From: JAWKWH01 sp963669285
Lineage (GTDB): Bacteria; Pseudomonadota; Alphaproteobacteria; Rhizobiales; Rhizobiaceae
Direction of reading: 5' to 3'
DNA: 64,000 nt
Assembly: GCA_963669285.2 (NCBI GenBank)
Contig: CAXXSI010000016.1
Span: 1 to 64,000 of the forward strand
This document shows, in pieces, positions 18,638 to 25,965 of this stretch. The stretch's first letter is position 1; the number at the start of each line of letters is the position of its first letter. Made by a program: the position numbers and the translations under genes. The notes under the pieces were generated by a model. That model made no database searches. It had not been told where the DNA came from and worked only from the letters and a program-made list of their open reading frames with translations.

Positions 18638-19492
18638 TCAACGATCTTGTTCCGGCTGCCAGCCCGGACGTCCGAACAGACGCATGAAAACTTCGCGGGT
18701 AGATTTGGCGTTTTTCAGATCACTTCCCAACTGCGGCAGTTCGGAGAACCAAACGAGTATCGGATTGATACTGTCAAAATCGCGAGCCAGACCGTAGCGC
18801 GGCGTTTCTTCCTCGACTTGGAACGTACCGAACATCCGGTCCCAAATGATCAGGATGCCGCCATAGTTCTTGTCGAGGTATTTTTGCTCCGATCCATGGT
18901 GCACACGGTGGTGTGACGGCGTATTGAACACTTTCTCCAAGGGCCCGAGCTTGCCGATGGTTTCCGTGTGAATCCAGGTCTGGTAGGCCAGCACCGACAA
19001 CATTCCGAAGAAGATCAGTTCGGGCGGAAAACCAAGCAACACCAGCGGAATGTGGGCAAACAGCGACCAGACACCTTCCAACGGACCAAAGCGAATTCCG
19101 GTGATGATGTTCATGTCACGGGAGGAATGGTGCACCGCGTGCTGAGTCCACAATAGGCGCACTTCATGGGCAATGCGATGCTCCCAGTAATAGGTCAGGT
19201 CGGTGAGCAGAAGCGCGAGCGCAATGCTCCACCATGTGACCGGGATCGACCAGGGAACGAGCGCTTCGGCCAGCACGTAATAGACGCCATAGGCACCCGT
19301 CATGATGCCGATTTCAAACAGTAGATAGGGGATCTGCGTCGAGGCGCTGGCGATCATTTCTCCAAATTTGCGGGCGCGCAGCGAACCTTTGAACCACGCT
19401 TCGGCGATCTCGATTGCGAAGATGATCGCGCCGATGATGAAGAACGCGTCATCGATCCGTGTACCGAGTGTTTCCAGCGCCTCCAGAGTCAT
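18638..19492 (-). CDS. Sterol desaturase / fatty acid hydroxylase family membrane protein
   Basis: An integral membrane di-iron oxygenase of 284 residues. The histidine clusters of the family are all present: HRIAH, HAVHHSS and HHRVHHG, followed by the GILIIWDRMFGTF segment. About four to five membrane helices precede and separate them. Such enzymes hydroxylate or desaturate lipids or sterol-like molecules, and the substrate is not deducible. The true start is ATG 19492, which overlaps the stop of the TetR gene (ATGA), so the enzyme sits in an operon behind its likely regulator. Confidence 0.9.
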   Translation of the reverse strand: MTLEALETLGTRIDDAFFIIGAIIFAIEIAEAWFKGSLRARKFGEMIASASTQIPYLLFEIGIMTGAYGVYYVLAEALVPWSIPVTWWSIALALLLTDLTYYWEHRIAHEVRLLWTQHAVHHSSRDMNIITGIRFGPLEGVWSLFAHIPLVLLGFPPELIFFGMLSVLAYQTWIHTETIGKLGPLEKVFNTPSHHRVHHGSEQKYLDKNYGGILIIWDRMFGTFQVEEETPRYGLARDFDSINPILVWFSELPQLGSDLKNAKSTREVFMRLFGRPGWQPEQDR

Positions 19493-20046
19493 GATCTTTC
19501 TCCGCCAAGACCTCTTGTCAGGGTTCGCCAAGCAAGGTCCACAGCCTGCGCAGGTGTGGCCTTTTCGTCTCGGATCATCGTCCAGGCGGCATAGATGAGG
19601 TTTTCGTATGCCTGCACGATCCATTCCGTCGGCAGCGACGCATCGAATGTTCCTTCGGATTTCGCCGCTTCGATTTCGACCGCAAGCTCTTCGAGACCTG
19701 TCTTGTAGGCTTTGGCTATTTCGGGATCATGGTCGACCGGCTCGGTGGCCAGGAACCATTGCCGGTCGGCGAGTGGAATGATCGCCTTTAACGCCAGCCT
19801 CAGTCCTTCCGTATGGCTGATCGCCGTTTTTGTTGCCTCGTCGACTGCCTCATCCAGTTCTCGCTGCGCCTGCCGGGCAAGTTCAACCATCAGGGCATTG
19901 CGGGAACTGAAATGTCGATGAAGTGTGGCGCGGCCGACACCAGCATGCGCAGCCACGTCGGCAAGTGTTGCCGCCGGGTGGCGGCTGAAGGTCTGGAACG
20001 CAGCCTCGATTATGGCTTCGCGTGTGCCGGGTCTGATTTTGTTCAT
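19489..20046 (-). CDS. TetR family transcriptional regulator
   Basis: A DNA-binding repressor type with an N-terminal TetR helix-turn-helix: REAIIEAAFQTFSRHPAATL followed by VAAHAGVGRATLHRHF. The remaining ~130 residues are the helical ligand-binding part. ATG 20046 (MNKIRPG) is preferred. The frame is open to 20076 with three further Met codons, but none has a clear ribosome site. A perfect inverted repeat lies immediately before this start. Its stop overlaps the start of the fatty-acid hydroxylase gene, so it probably controls that enzyme and itself. Confidence 0.88.
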   Translation of the reverse strand: MNKIRPGTREAIIEAAFQTFSRHPAATLADVAAHAGVGRATLHRHFSSRNALMVELARQAQRELDEAVDEATKTAISHTEGLRLALKAIIPLADRQWFLATEPVDHDPEIAKAYKTGLEELAVEIEAAKSEGTFDASLPTEWIVQAYENLIYAAWTMIRDEKATPAQAVDLAWRTLTRGLGGERS

Positions 20047-20064
20047 GAGACACATATGTCTCAT
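20045..20064. promoter_or_regulatory. Probable TetR operator
   Basis: ATGAGACACATATGTCTCAT is an 8-base perfect inverted repeat (ATGAGACA / TGTCTCAT) with a 4-base spacer, followed by another TGAGAC half-site at 20066-20071. It overlaps the tetR start codon, the usual place for autorepression. The regulator-site pairing is inferred from position. Confidence 0.6.
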
Positions 20065-20110
20065 TTGAGACGGCATTTCAAGGCCAGATGTGGATATTTG
20101 GTAGTCTAGA

Positions 20111-20135
20111 TTTAAACCGGAGGGATATCTCCGGT
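20111..20135 (-). terminator. Terminator-like hairpin after marR
   Basis: On the minus strand ACCGGAG-ATATCC-CTCCGGT forms a perfect 7-base stem followed by TTTAAAT, starting 5 bases beyond the marR stop. It would separate the marR operon from the tetR operon. Confidence 0.5.
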
Positions 20136-20139
20136 GGAA

Positions 20140-20592
20140 TTATTCCCGCTCCTTGTCCAGCCATTCGCGCGCACGCTGCAGCAGGGGCAGGGCGGGCGCG
20201 ATGTCCGTTGCAGGAATGTCGGCGGCGAATTTGTTCATATACGGGATCATTGAAGCAATGCACGCATCGCGCACAGCGCGGCCGGCGGCTGTGATGAAAA
20301 CCTGTTTGGCACGTCCGTCCTTTTCGTCTGGCCTTATGTCAACCAAGCCCTTGCCTTCGAGGTGCTGAAGCGTGTTGGTCATGGCGCCTTTGGTGACTTG
20401 CATGGCTCGGGAGATGCGCAAGGGCGACCACCCGTCACCCAACCTGGTCAAGTGATTGAGTACGGAAAACTGTGGCAGGGTCATTCCCTCCGGCATCGCC
20501 TTTTCAAAGGCGGCGCCGGATAGTTGGGAGAGGATGCCGATCTCGTTGAAGAAGGTGAACAAGATGTCGGCATCGGCGGGCGTTTTTGTCAT
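20140..20592 (-). CDS. MarR family transcriptional regulator
   Basis: A 150-residue winged-helix repressor. The MarR core is visible: LPQFSVLNHLTRLGDGWSP, recognition region ISRAMQVTKGAMTNTLQHLE, and the wing with DEKDGRAKQVFITAAG. Its ATG overlaps the stop of the Tat-exported nitroreductase-like gene upstream (4-base overlap), so the two are one operon. An almost perfect dyad in front of that operon is the likely binding site, which would make the system autoregulated. Confidence 0.92.
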   Translation of the reverse strand: MTKTPADADILFTFFNEIGILSQLSGAAFEKAMPEGMTLPQFSVLNHLTRLGDGWSPLRISRAMQVTKGAMTNTLQHLEGKGLVDIRPDEKDGRAKQVFITAAGRAVRDACIASMIPYMNKFAADIPATDIAPALPLLQRAREWLDKERE

Positions 20593-21749
20593 GCGTTCCT
20601 GATCCGAGTGTCGAGCGGCCAGCGCGGTGCAGCCTTGATGTCTGGACCATAACCGAGCCGAACCAACATTTGCAGCGTCTCGGTTGCCGCAATCCCCAGC
20701 GCGTTTCGCATTTCGGTGTATTTCTCCGCCATTTCCTCAAATTCCTGCAGAGCCTGGCTCAACGGTTGCATGGCGAGACCCTCGGCGGTGACGGCTAGAT
20801 GGACACGCACATAATCGCGGCCCGCGGCGATCTGGTCGGTGCGGCTGTTGCCCGGCGTCGCCAACCACAGGAAGGCCATCGACGCATCAAAAGGCGGTTG
20901 CATGGCGGCGATCTGCTGCTGAAACACGCTCGAATTCGTGTCCAGCATGTCCTCTCGCGACATGAAGCCGAGCATGTCGAGCCCCTCCATCAATGGTCCG
21001 GACAGGCTGATGCCGTCAGGATTGGCTTCAATTTCCGCCTTGCCGATGCGTAGCAGATCAATGCTCTCCTTGGCGGTATTATGGGTGCGCAGTTCGACAT
21101 CCATGGCCTCCCAGGTGAGCTTTCTGAGTTCGGCGACTTTTGTCATGTCGGCCGTGTGATCGGCGCGGACGGAGCGTACCGCCGCGGCGATTCTCGACAG
21201 CGCTGAAGCTGGCACCTGCCGGGCGGTGTCATAAGCTTCGCGATTGGTGTGGCGGTGGAAGATCTGCGCAAACAGCGGGTCGCGGGCGACCTTGGTATCG
21301 GAGATAAGGCGGATGCGTGCCACGGGACTTCTGTCGAGGACCGGCTGCGGCTCGCCATCGGGAAACAGGATCATCTCGGCCCGGCGGCCGGTCTCGGCCG
21401 CTGCCATGGTCAAGAGTTCAAGAAAACAGCCAAGTCCAATTGTCAGTTGCCGGTCGAACGGATCAGTAAACGGCAAGCGGCGATCAGTATCGAAGTACAA
21501 CGTGATCTCGTTTTCGACCGATAGATCGGCGATCCAGGGCTGGCGGTTGTGGGGATTGGGAGCCAGAATTGCATGCGACAGGGCGTAGCGCCGCGCGTCA
21601 CCTGTGTTTGACGCTTTGAGAGCGGCTGCGGTCTCCCATGGCTCGCGCGCCCGTGCCGGATCGCGCGTCATGGCCCAGGTGCTGGCACCACCGGCAGCAG
21701 CGATCGCGCCGCCGCCCAATATCATCAGAACATTGCGTCTTGTGGTCAT
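20589..21749 (-). CDS. Tat-exported nitroreductase-like protein (Acg family)
   Basis: A 386-residue protein with a twin-arginine signal (TTRRNVLMILGGGAIAAAGG), so it is exported folded, with cofactor. The mature part resembles the Acg/nitroreductase-like fold: HAILAPNPHNRQPWIADL near residue 60 is the flavin-binding start of that fold and IFHRHTNREAYD is a second signature. The substrate is unknown. Members are linked to redox stress in other bacteria. It is the first gene of an operon with an overlapping MarR regulator. Confidence 0.85.
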   Translation of the reverse strand: MTTRRNVLMILGGGAIAAAGGASTWAMTRDPARAREPWETAAALKASNTGDARRYALSHAILAPNPHNRQPWIADLSVENEITLYFDTDRRLPFTDPFDRQLTIGLGCFLELLTMAAAETGRRAEMILFPDGEPQPVLDRSPVARIRLISDTKVARDPLFAQIFHRHTNREAYDTARQVPASALSRIAAAVRSVRADHTADMTKVAELRKLTWEAMDVELRTHNTAKESIDLLRIGKAEIEANPDGISLSGPLMEGLDMLGFMSREDMLDTNSSVFQQQIAAMQPPFDASMAFLWLATPGNSRTDQIAAGRDYVRVHLAVTAEGLAMQPLSQALQEFEEMAEKYTEMRNALGIAATETLQMLVRLGYGPDIKAAPRWPLDTRIRNA

Positions 21750-21779
21750 CGTCAGATCCTCGATTGAGATGCAAAATGG

Positions 21780-21811
21780 TTTAATGTCGAACTATATAGT
21801 TTGATGTTAAA
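21780..21811. promoter_or_regulatory. Probable MarR operator
   Basis: A dyad centred at 21795/21796 with core TCGAACTATATAGTTTGA (16 of 18 positions symmetric) and outer arms TTTAA / TTAAA. It lies 31 to 62 bases upstream of the nitroreductase-like start. The TTTGATGTTAAAC half-site is of a kind seen before MarR-regulated operons. Confidence 0.65.
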
Positions 21812-21988
21812 CTAAATGCAAGAACAACTTTCCAGCAATTGAAACTTGCAATGGGCAACCGGTCGCGACCTGCTGATGGATCAACCTAGTGAAAGCCCGA
21901 CATGCGCTTGGTCCACGCCAGTGTTGGTGTTGAAAAAGCGTTCTCACTTTGTCTGGCGTTTTGGTGCCGAATCACTACATTCGAGGCA

Positions 21989-24475
21989 ATGGCTGGGTAT
22001 TCCGATGAATTTTCCGAGGACGACGCGCCGCGCCCGCGCGCCGGCGGCATTGCTGCGCGCGCCATGGCCGGCCGGGCAGCGCCCGTTTATCTGGATGGGC
22101 TGAACCCTGAACAACGCCATGCGGTGGAGACGACCGAGGGTGCAGTACTGGTTTTGGCCGGTGCCGGTACCGGTAAGACCCGGGTGCTTACGACGCGCAT
22201 CGCCCATATACTTGCGACCGGTAAAGCATTTCCCAGTCAGGTCCTCGCCGTGACCTTCACCAACAAGGCGGCGCGGGAGATGAAGCAGCGCATCGGTATG
22301 CTTGTCGGTGAGGCGGTGGAGGGTATGCCTTGGCTGGGCACCTTCCATTCGATCGGCGTGAAGATCCTGCGCCGGCACCCTGAACTTGCCGGGCTGAAGT
22401 CCAATTTCACCATTCTCGACACGGACGATGTGATCCGGTTGCTGAAACAATTGATCCAGGCCGAAGGGCTGGACGACAAGCGGTGGCCCGCGCGGCAGTT
22501 CGCCATGATGATCGACGGCTGGAAGAACAAGGGCTTTGGCCCGGCCGACATTGCCGAGGGTGATGCGCGATCATTCGCCAATGGTAAGGGCCGGGAATTG
22601 TTCGTGGCCTATCAGGAGCGGTTAAAAACGCTGAACGCCGTCGATTTCGGCGATCTCCTTTGCCATCCGATCCGCGTTTTACGCGACAATCCTGATGTGC
22701 TGGCCGAATACCACCGCAAGTTCAAGTACATCCTCGTTGACGAATACCAGGACACCAACACCGCGCAATATATGTGGCTGCGGCTGATCTCCCAGCGACC
22801 GGCAGCAGCGGCGGAAGGGAATACATCTCCCAACATCTGCTGCGTCGGCGATGACGACCAGTCGATCTATGGCTGGCGTGGGGCCGAGGTCGACAACATT
22901 TTGCGCTTTGAAAAGGACTTTCCCGGCGCCACCGTCATTCGGCTGGAGCGCAACTACCGCTCTACCGCTCATATTCTCGGCGCTGCCTCGCATCTGATCA
23001 GCCACAATGACGGGCGGCTGGGCAAGACGCTGTTTACCGAAGCCGACGACCCCGACGACGCCAAAGTCAATGTGCATGCCGCCTGGGATTCGGAGGAAGA
23101 AGCCCGCGCCGTCGGCGACGAGATCGAGAGCCACCAGCGCAAAGGCGAGCACCTCAACGATATGGCCATCCTGGTACGGGCATCGTTTCAGATGCGCGAA
23201 TTCGAAGACCGCTTTGTCACGCTTGGCTTGAATTACCGCGTCATCGGTGGTCCGCGTTTTTATGAGCGCATGGAGATCCGCGATGCCATGGCCTATCTGC
23301 GCGTCGTCGCGCAAGGGGCGGACGATCTGGCGTTCGAGCGTATCGTCAATACGCCGAAACGCGGCCTGGGCGAGGCGGCGGTGCGGCAGATCCACGATGC
23401 GGCGCGGCTCAACCGTGTGCCGCTGTTACAGGCGGCGGCCGACCTGGTCGAGACCGAGGAGATGAAACCGCGGCCACGCAACTCACTGCGCAACCTGGTT
23501 GAGGCGTTCCAGCGCTGGCAGAGCCTGATTGACACAACGCCGCACACCGAACTGGCCGAGCAGATCCTTGAGGAGAGCGGCTACACCGACATGTGGAAGA
23601 ATGACCGGTCGGCCGACGCGCCGGGCCGGCTCGATAACCTCAAGGAGCTGATCCGCTCGATGGAGGAATATGAAAGCCTGCGCGGTTTTCTCGAACATGT
23701 GTCGCTGGTCATGGACGCCGAGCAGAACGAGGACATGGATGCCGTCAACATCATGACGCTGCATTCGGCCAAGGGGCTGGAGTTCGAAACCGTATTCCTG
23801 CCCGGCTGGGAGGAGGGGCTGTTTCCGCACCAGCGTTCTCTCGACGAGGGCGGTAGATCCGGCCTCGAGGAGGAGCGAAGGCTCGCCTATGTCGGCCTGA
23901 CGCGGGCAAAGCGCAATCTGCATATCTGGTTCGTCTCAAACCGTCGCATTCACGGGCTTTGGCAATCGACGATCCCGTCGCGCTTTCTCGACGAACTGCC
24001 GGAAGATCATGTCGAGGTGGTCGAGGGCGGCAATTCCTATGGCGGCTACAATATGGGGGCAGGGCGTGGCACCTCCGGCGGACCTTATGGCGCCTCACGT
24101 TTCGACGAGGCCGATCCGTTCACCAACTCCTATAAGACGCCGGGCTGGAAGCGGGCGCAGGCCAACCGATCCGAAGCCACGGCGCGCAACTGGGGCTCGC
24201 GCTCCGGCCATGCGGTCGAGCGTATTGGTTATGGCGAAGCCGATTCTGACTTCGGCGCCGGTCGCGGCTCGGTCAAGGCGCGCACGATCGAGGGCGAACT
24301 GGTTGCCAAATCGGTGGCCGACGAACCATCACGCTTTGCCGTCGGCGACCGGGTGTTTCACCTGAAATTCGGCAACGGCAACATCGCCGCAATAGACGGC
24401 AACAAGCTAACCATCGACTTCGACAAGGCCGGACAGAAACGTGTTTTGGAGGGTTTTGTCGAAGGGGTGGGATAG
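21989..24475 (+). CDS. UvrD/PcrA-type ATP-dependent DNA helicase
   Basis: A 3'-5' superfamily 1A DNA helicase of 828 residues acting in nucleotide excision and mismatch repair. Motifs in order: Q-motif LNPEQRHAVE, Walker A GAGTGKTR, TFTNKAAREMKQR, Walker B VDEYQDTN, DDDQSIYGWRGA, LERNYRST, VNIMTLHSAKGLEFE and VGLTRAKR. The last ~90 residues are a Tudor-like PcrA tail (GDRVFHLKFGNGNIAAIDGN), preceded by a Gly/Arg-rich linker. ATG 21989 is chosen; the frame is open to 21902 but that part has no family resemblance. Confidence 0.95.
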   Translation: MAGYSDEFSEDDAPRPRAGGIAARAMAGRAAPVYLDGLNPEQRHAVETTEGAVLVLAGAGTGKTRVLTTRIAHILATGKAFPSQVLAVTFTNKAAREMKQRIGMLVGEAVEGMPWLGTFHSIGVKILRRHPELAGLKSNFTILDTDDVIRLLKQLIQAEGLDDKRWPARQFAMMIDGWKNKGFGPADIAEGDARSFANGKGRELFVAYQERLKTLNAVDFGDLLCHPIRVLRDNPDVLAEYHRKFKYILVDEYQDTNTAQYMWLRLISQRPAAAAEGNTSPNICCVGDDDQSIYGWRGAEVDNILRFEKDFPGATVIRLERNYRSTAHILGAASHLISHNDGRLGKTLFTEADDPDDAKVNVHAAWDSEEEARAVGDEIESHQRKGEHLNDMAILVRASFQMREFEDRFVTLGLNYRVIGGPRFYERMEIRDAMAYLRVVAQGADDLAFERIVNTPKRGLGEAAVRQIHDAARLNRVPLLQAAADLVETEEMKPRPRNSLRNLVEAFQRWQSLIDTTPHTELAEQILEESGYTDMWKNDRSADAPGRLDNLKELIRSMEEYESLRGFLEHVSLVMDAEQNEDMDAVNIMTLHSAKGLEFETVFLPGWEEGLFPHQRSLDEGGRSGLEEERRLAYVGLTRAKRNLHIWFVSNRRIHGLWQSTIPSRFLDELPEDHVEVVEGGNSYGGYNMGAGRGTSGGPYGASRFDEADPFTNSYKTPGWKRAQANRSEATARNWGSRSGHAVERIGYGEADSDFGAGRGSVKARTIEGELVAKSVADEPSRFAVGDRVFHLKFGNGNIAAIDGNKLTIDFDKAGQKRVLEGFVEGVG

Positions 24476-24507
24476 ACGCAGCCGCGAATCAGTTCGGGTG
24501 AAATTAG

Positions 24508-24744
24508 CTAGCTGATCAATCCGCGCCTAAGGGCTATCGCCACGCCATGCACGTTGTTTATGGCTGCCAGCTTTCTTTTGGCATTGGACAGAATCGCATC
24601 GGTGGTGAATGGGGAATATGAAAGTTCCCGCGATATCGCCTCGATCGTATTGCCGTCGGCGAGCATCTGCAAAGCGGATACTTCCAATGCAGACGGTCCC
24701 GAAACGTCAGCGGCACCTTTGTGAGCAGATCGCACTCTGGGCAC
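24508..24744 (-). CDS. HTH-only LuxR-type regulator
   Basis: A 78-residue protein that is little more than a LuxR/GerE DNA-binding domain: ALEVSALQMLADGNTIEAIS followed by the recognition helix region FTTDAILSNAKRKLAAINNV. No autoinducer or receiver domain precedes it. The start is GTG 24744; in frame there is no better start before a stop upstream. It could be a stand-alone regulator or the remnant of a longer LuxR protein. A strong dyad lies 60-100 bases upstream. Confidence 0.65.
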   Translation of the reverse strand: MPRVRSAHKGAADVSGPSALEVSALQMLADGNTIEAISRELSYSPFTTDAILSNAKRKLAAINNVHGVAIALRRGLIS

Positions 24745-24805
24745 GGCGGAATCCCGTTCTCGTTGGCCAAATATCTGGTTGGGATGAACTCAGAAAATGG
24801 AAATG

Positions 24806-24846
24806 GTTACAGATAGTAGCTACTAGTAGCTGCTATGCGTTGTAAC
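24806..24846. promoter_or_regulatory. Long nested inverted repeat between luxR-like and small gene
   Basis: GTTACA (24806) and TGTAAC (24846) flank a second dyad, ATAGTAGCTACT / AGTAGCTGCTAT, which matches its reverse complement at 11 of 12 positions. It lies in the gap between two divergently read small genes. It could be an operator or form a hairpin; no T run follows. Confidence 0.5.
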
Positions 24847-24934
24847 ACATTCGCGACCTGCTACAAGTAGGAATTTGTTGAAACTACCAGAAAGTTGTTG
24901 CATCAAGCGGTTGATGAATGCCGGGAGGATAAAG

Positions 24935-25165
24935 TTGGCCGAGTTCGATGATCCTGAAACCAGGGAAGTGCTGTCTGCAAAGATCTCGTCATATGCCGTG
25001 GCCGGTTGGCGTGATTTTTGCGCCAGACACGGAATCACTATCACCGCGATGCTGGAAATCGCCGGCAGGGAATTGGCTGAAGAATCGGATCCGCCGATCA
25101 AGGCGCGTCAATCCATGATCAAGAAAGCCCGTAAAGTTGATTTGCAGCGAAGGAAGCGCAAGTAG
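24935..25165 (+). CDS. Small basic hypothetical protein
   Basis: A 76-residue protein from a TTG start chosen because GGGAGG lies exactly 7 bases upstream; starts further up (24875, 24914) have no ribosome site. It begins AEFDDPETREVLSAKISS, continues with a helical AVAGWRDFCARHGITITAM and ends in a very basic tail (RKVDLQRRKRK). The pattern of a strand followed by two helices could be a small DNA-binding fold, but I do not recognise a named family. Confidence 0.6.
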   Translation: MAEFDDPETREVLSAKISSYAVAGWRDFCARHGITITAMLEIAGRELAEESDPPIKARQSMIKKARKVDLQRRKRK

Positions 25166-25384
25166 GGCGAAGAACAGCGACCAAGACTCCCGATAGCCGT
25201 CACCAACGGACCAACCGGTCATTTGCCGCATAAGAAGCGGCTAATTTGTAATTTCAAGATTTCCCTCCATCATGGTTTTGCCGTTGTTGGAACAACCTCG
25301 GCGCGATTCTCAGTATGCCGATGTCACCGGTCTGCCTGACTGCACGATGGCAGCCGGTCAAAAGGCAACCCATGGAGCAACAGG

Positions 25385-25669
25385 ATGTCACCGCAACCGC
25401 ATCCACCCATCGACGAAACACCGGTCGCCATCGATGTGCCGCAACCGCTTTGCGGGGAGGACTGGCGTCATTTGAACGATATTGAGCAATCGCTGCTTGC
25501 CATCGAAGGCCTGTTCGAAGCGGTCTGTGAACTTAGTGCGGCCAGCAATCCGTCCGACAGGCGCCTATCAGCCATCTGTGCAGTCTCCATCTATCTGCTT
25601 GACGAGACCAAACGGGCGAAAAGTTCGCTAAGGAAGGTATTCGAGCAAAGGCAACAGCCTGTAGCCTAA
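25385..25669 (+). CDS. Small hypothetical protein
   Basis: A 94-residue protein, proline-rich at the N-terminus, then helical (HLNDIEQSLLAIEGLFEAV). No family is recognised. The frame is open for the whole length and the composition looks protein-like, but the ribosome site (GGAGCAACAGG upstream of ATG) is only moderate. Its 3' end overlaps by four bases the end of a convergent 39-residue gene. Confidence 0.45.
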   Translation: MSPQPHPPIDETPVAIDVPQPLCGEDWRHLNDIEQSLLAIEGLFEAVCELSAASNPSDRRLSAICAVSIYLLDETKRAKSSLRKVFEQRQQPVA

Positions 25670-25785
25670 CGCTGTTCCGGCTTTTTCCACTTGTCTTGCT
25701 GCGATATCCACCACAGGCAACCAATGCCCATGAAAAAGACGCCCAATCCGCCGAAGAATATTCCAAGTCCTGCCAGATTACTCAT
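25666..25785 (-). CDS. 39-residue single-helix membrane protein
   Basis: A short gene with an excellent ribosome site (GGAGG, 5 bases before ATG). The product begins MSNLAGLGIFFGGLGVFFMG, forming one Gly-rich membrane helix through CLWWIS, and ends with a charged tail (QDKWKKPEQR). The arrangement of a short helix plus basic tail is typical of small inner-membrane proteins. Its stop overlaps the stop of the convergent 94-residue gene. Function unknown. Confidence 0.6.
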   Translation of the reverse strand: MSNLAGLGIFFGGLGVFFMGIGCLWWISQQDKWKKPEQR

Positions 25786-25965
25786 TATGACCTCCAGGTC
25801 GTGGCAAACGGTGCACATACGGAACCTGCAGGACACGTTTCCATGATGCAGCCGTAGATTCCTTGATATGCGTCAATGGCTGTAGGCCACGGATGACCAG
25901 CGCTTGCCACGTTGCGCGCAAGATGCTGACATATCGGTGCAGAATGTGGCCGGGAGCTTGTTGCA

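Noticed and set aside
24558..24770. Alternative frame with a CPEC motif upstream of the LuxR-type HTH
   Set aside because: It could suggest a frameshifted zinc-ribbon fusion, but the HTH frame aligns to LuxR domains with correct spacing on its own.
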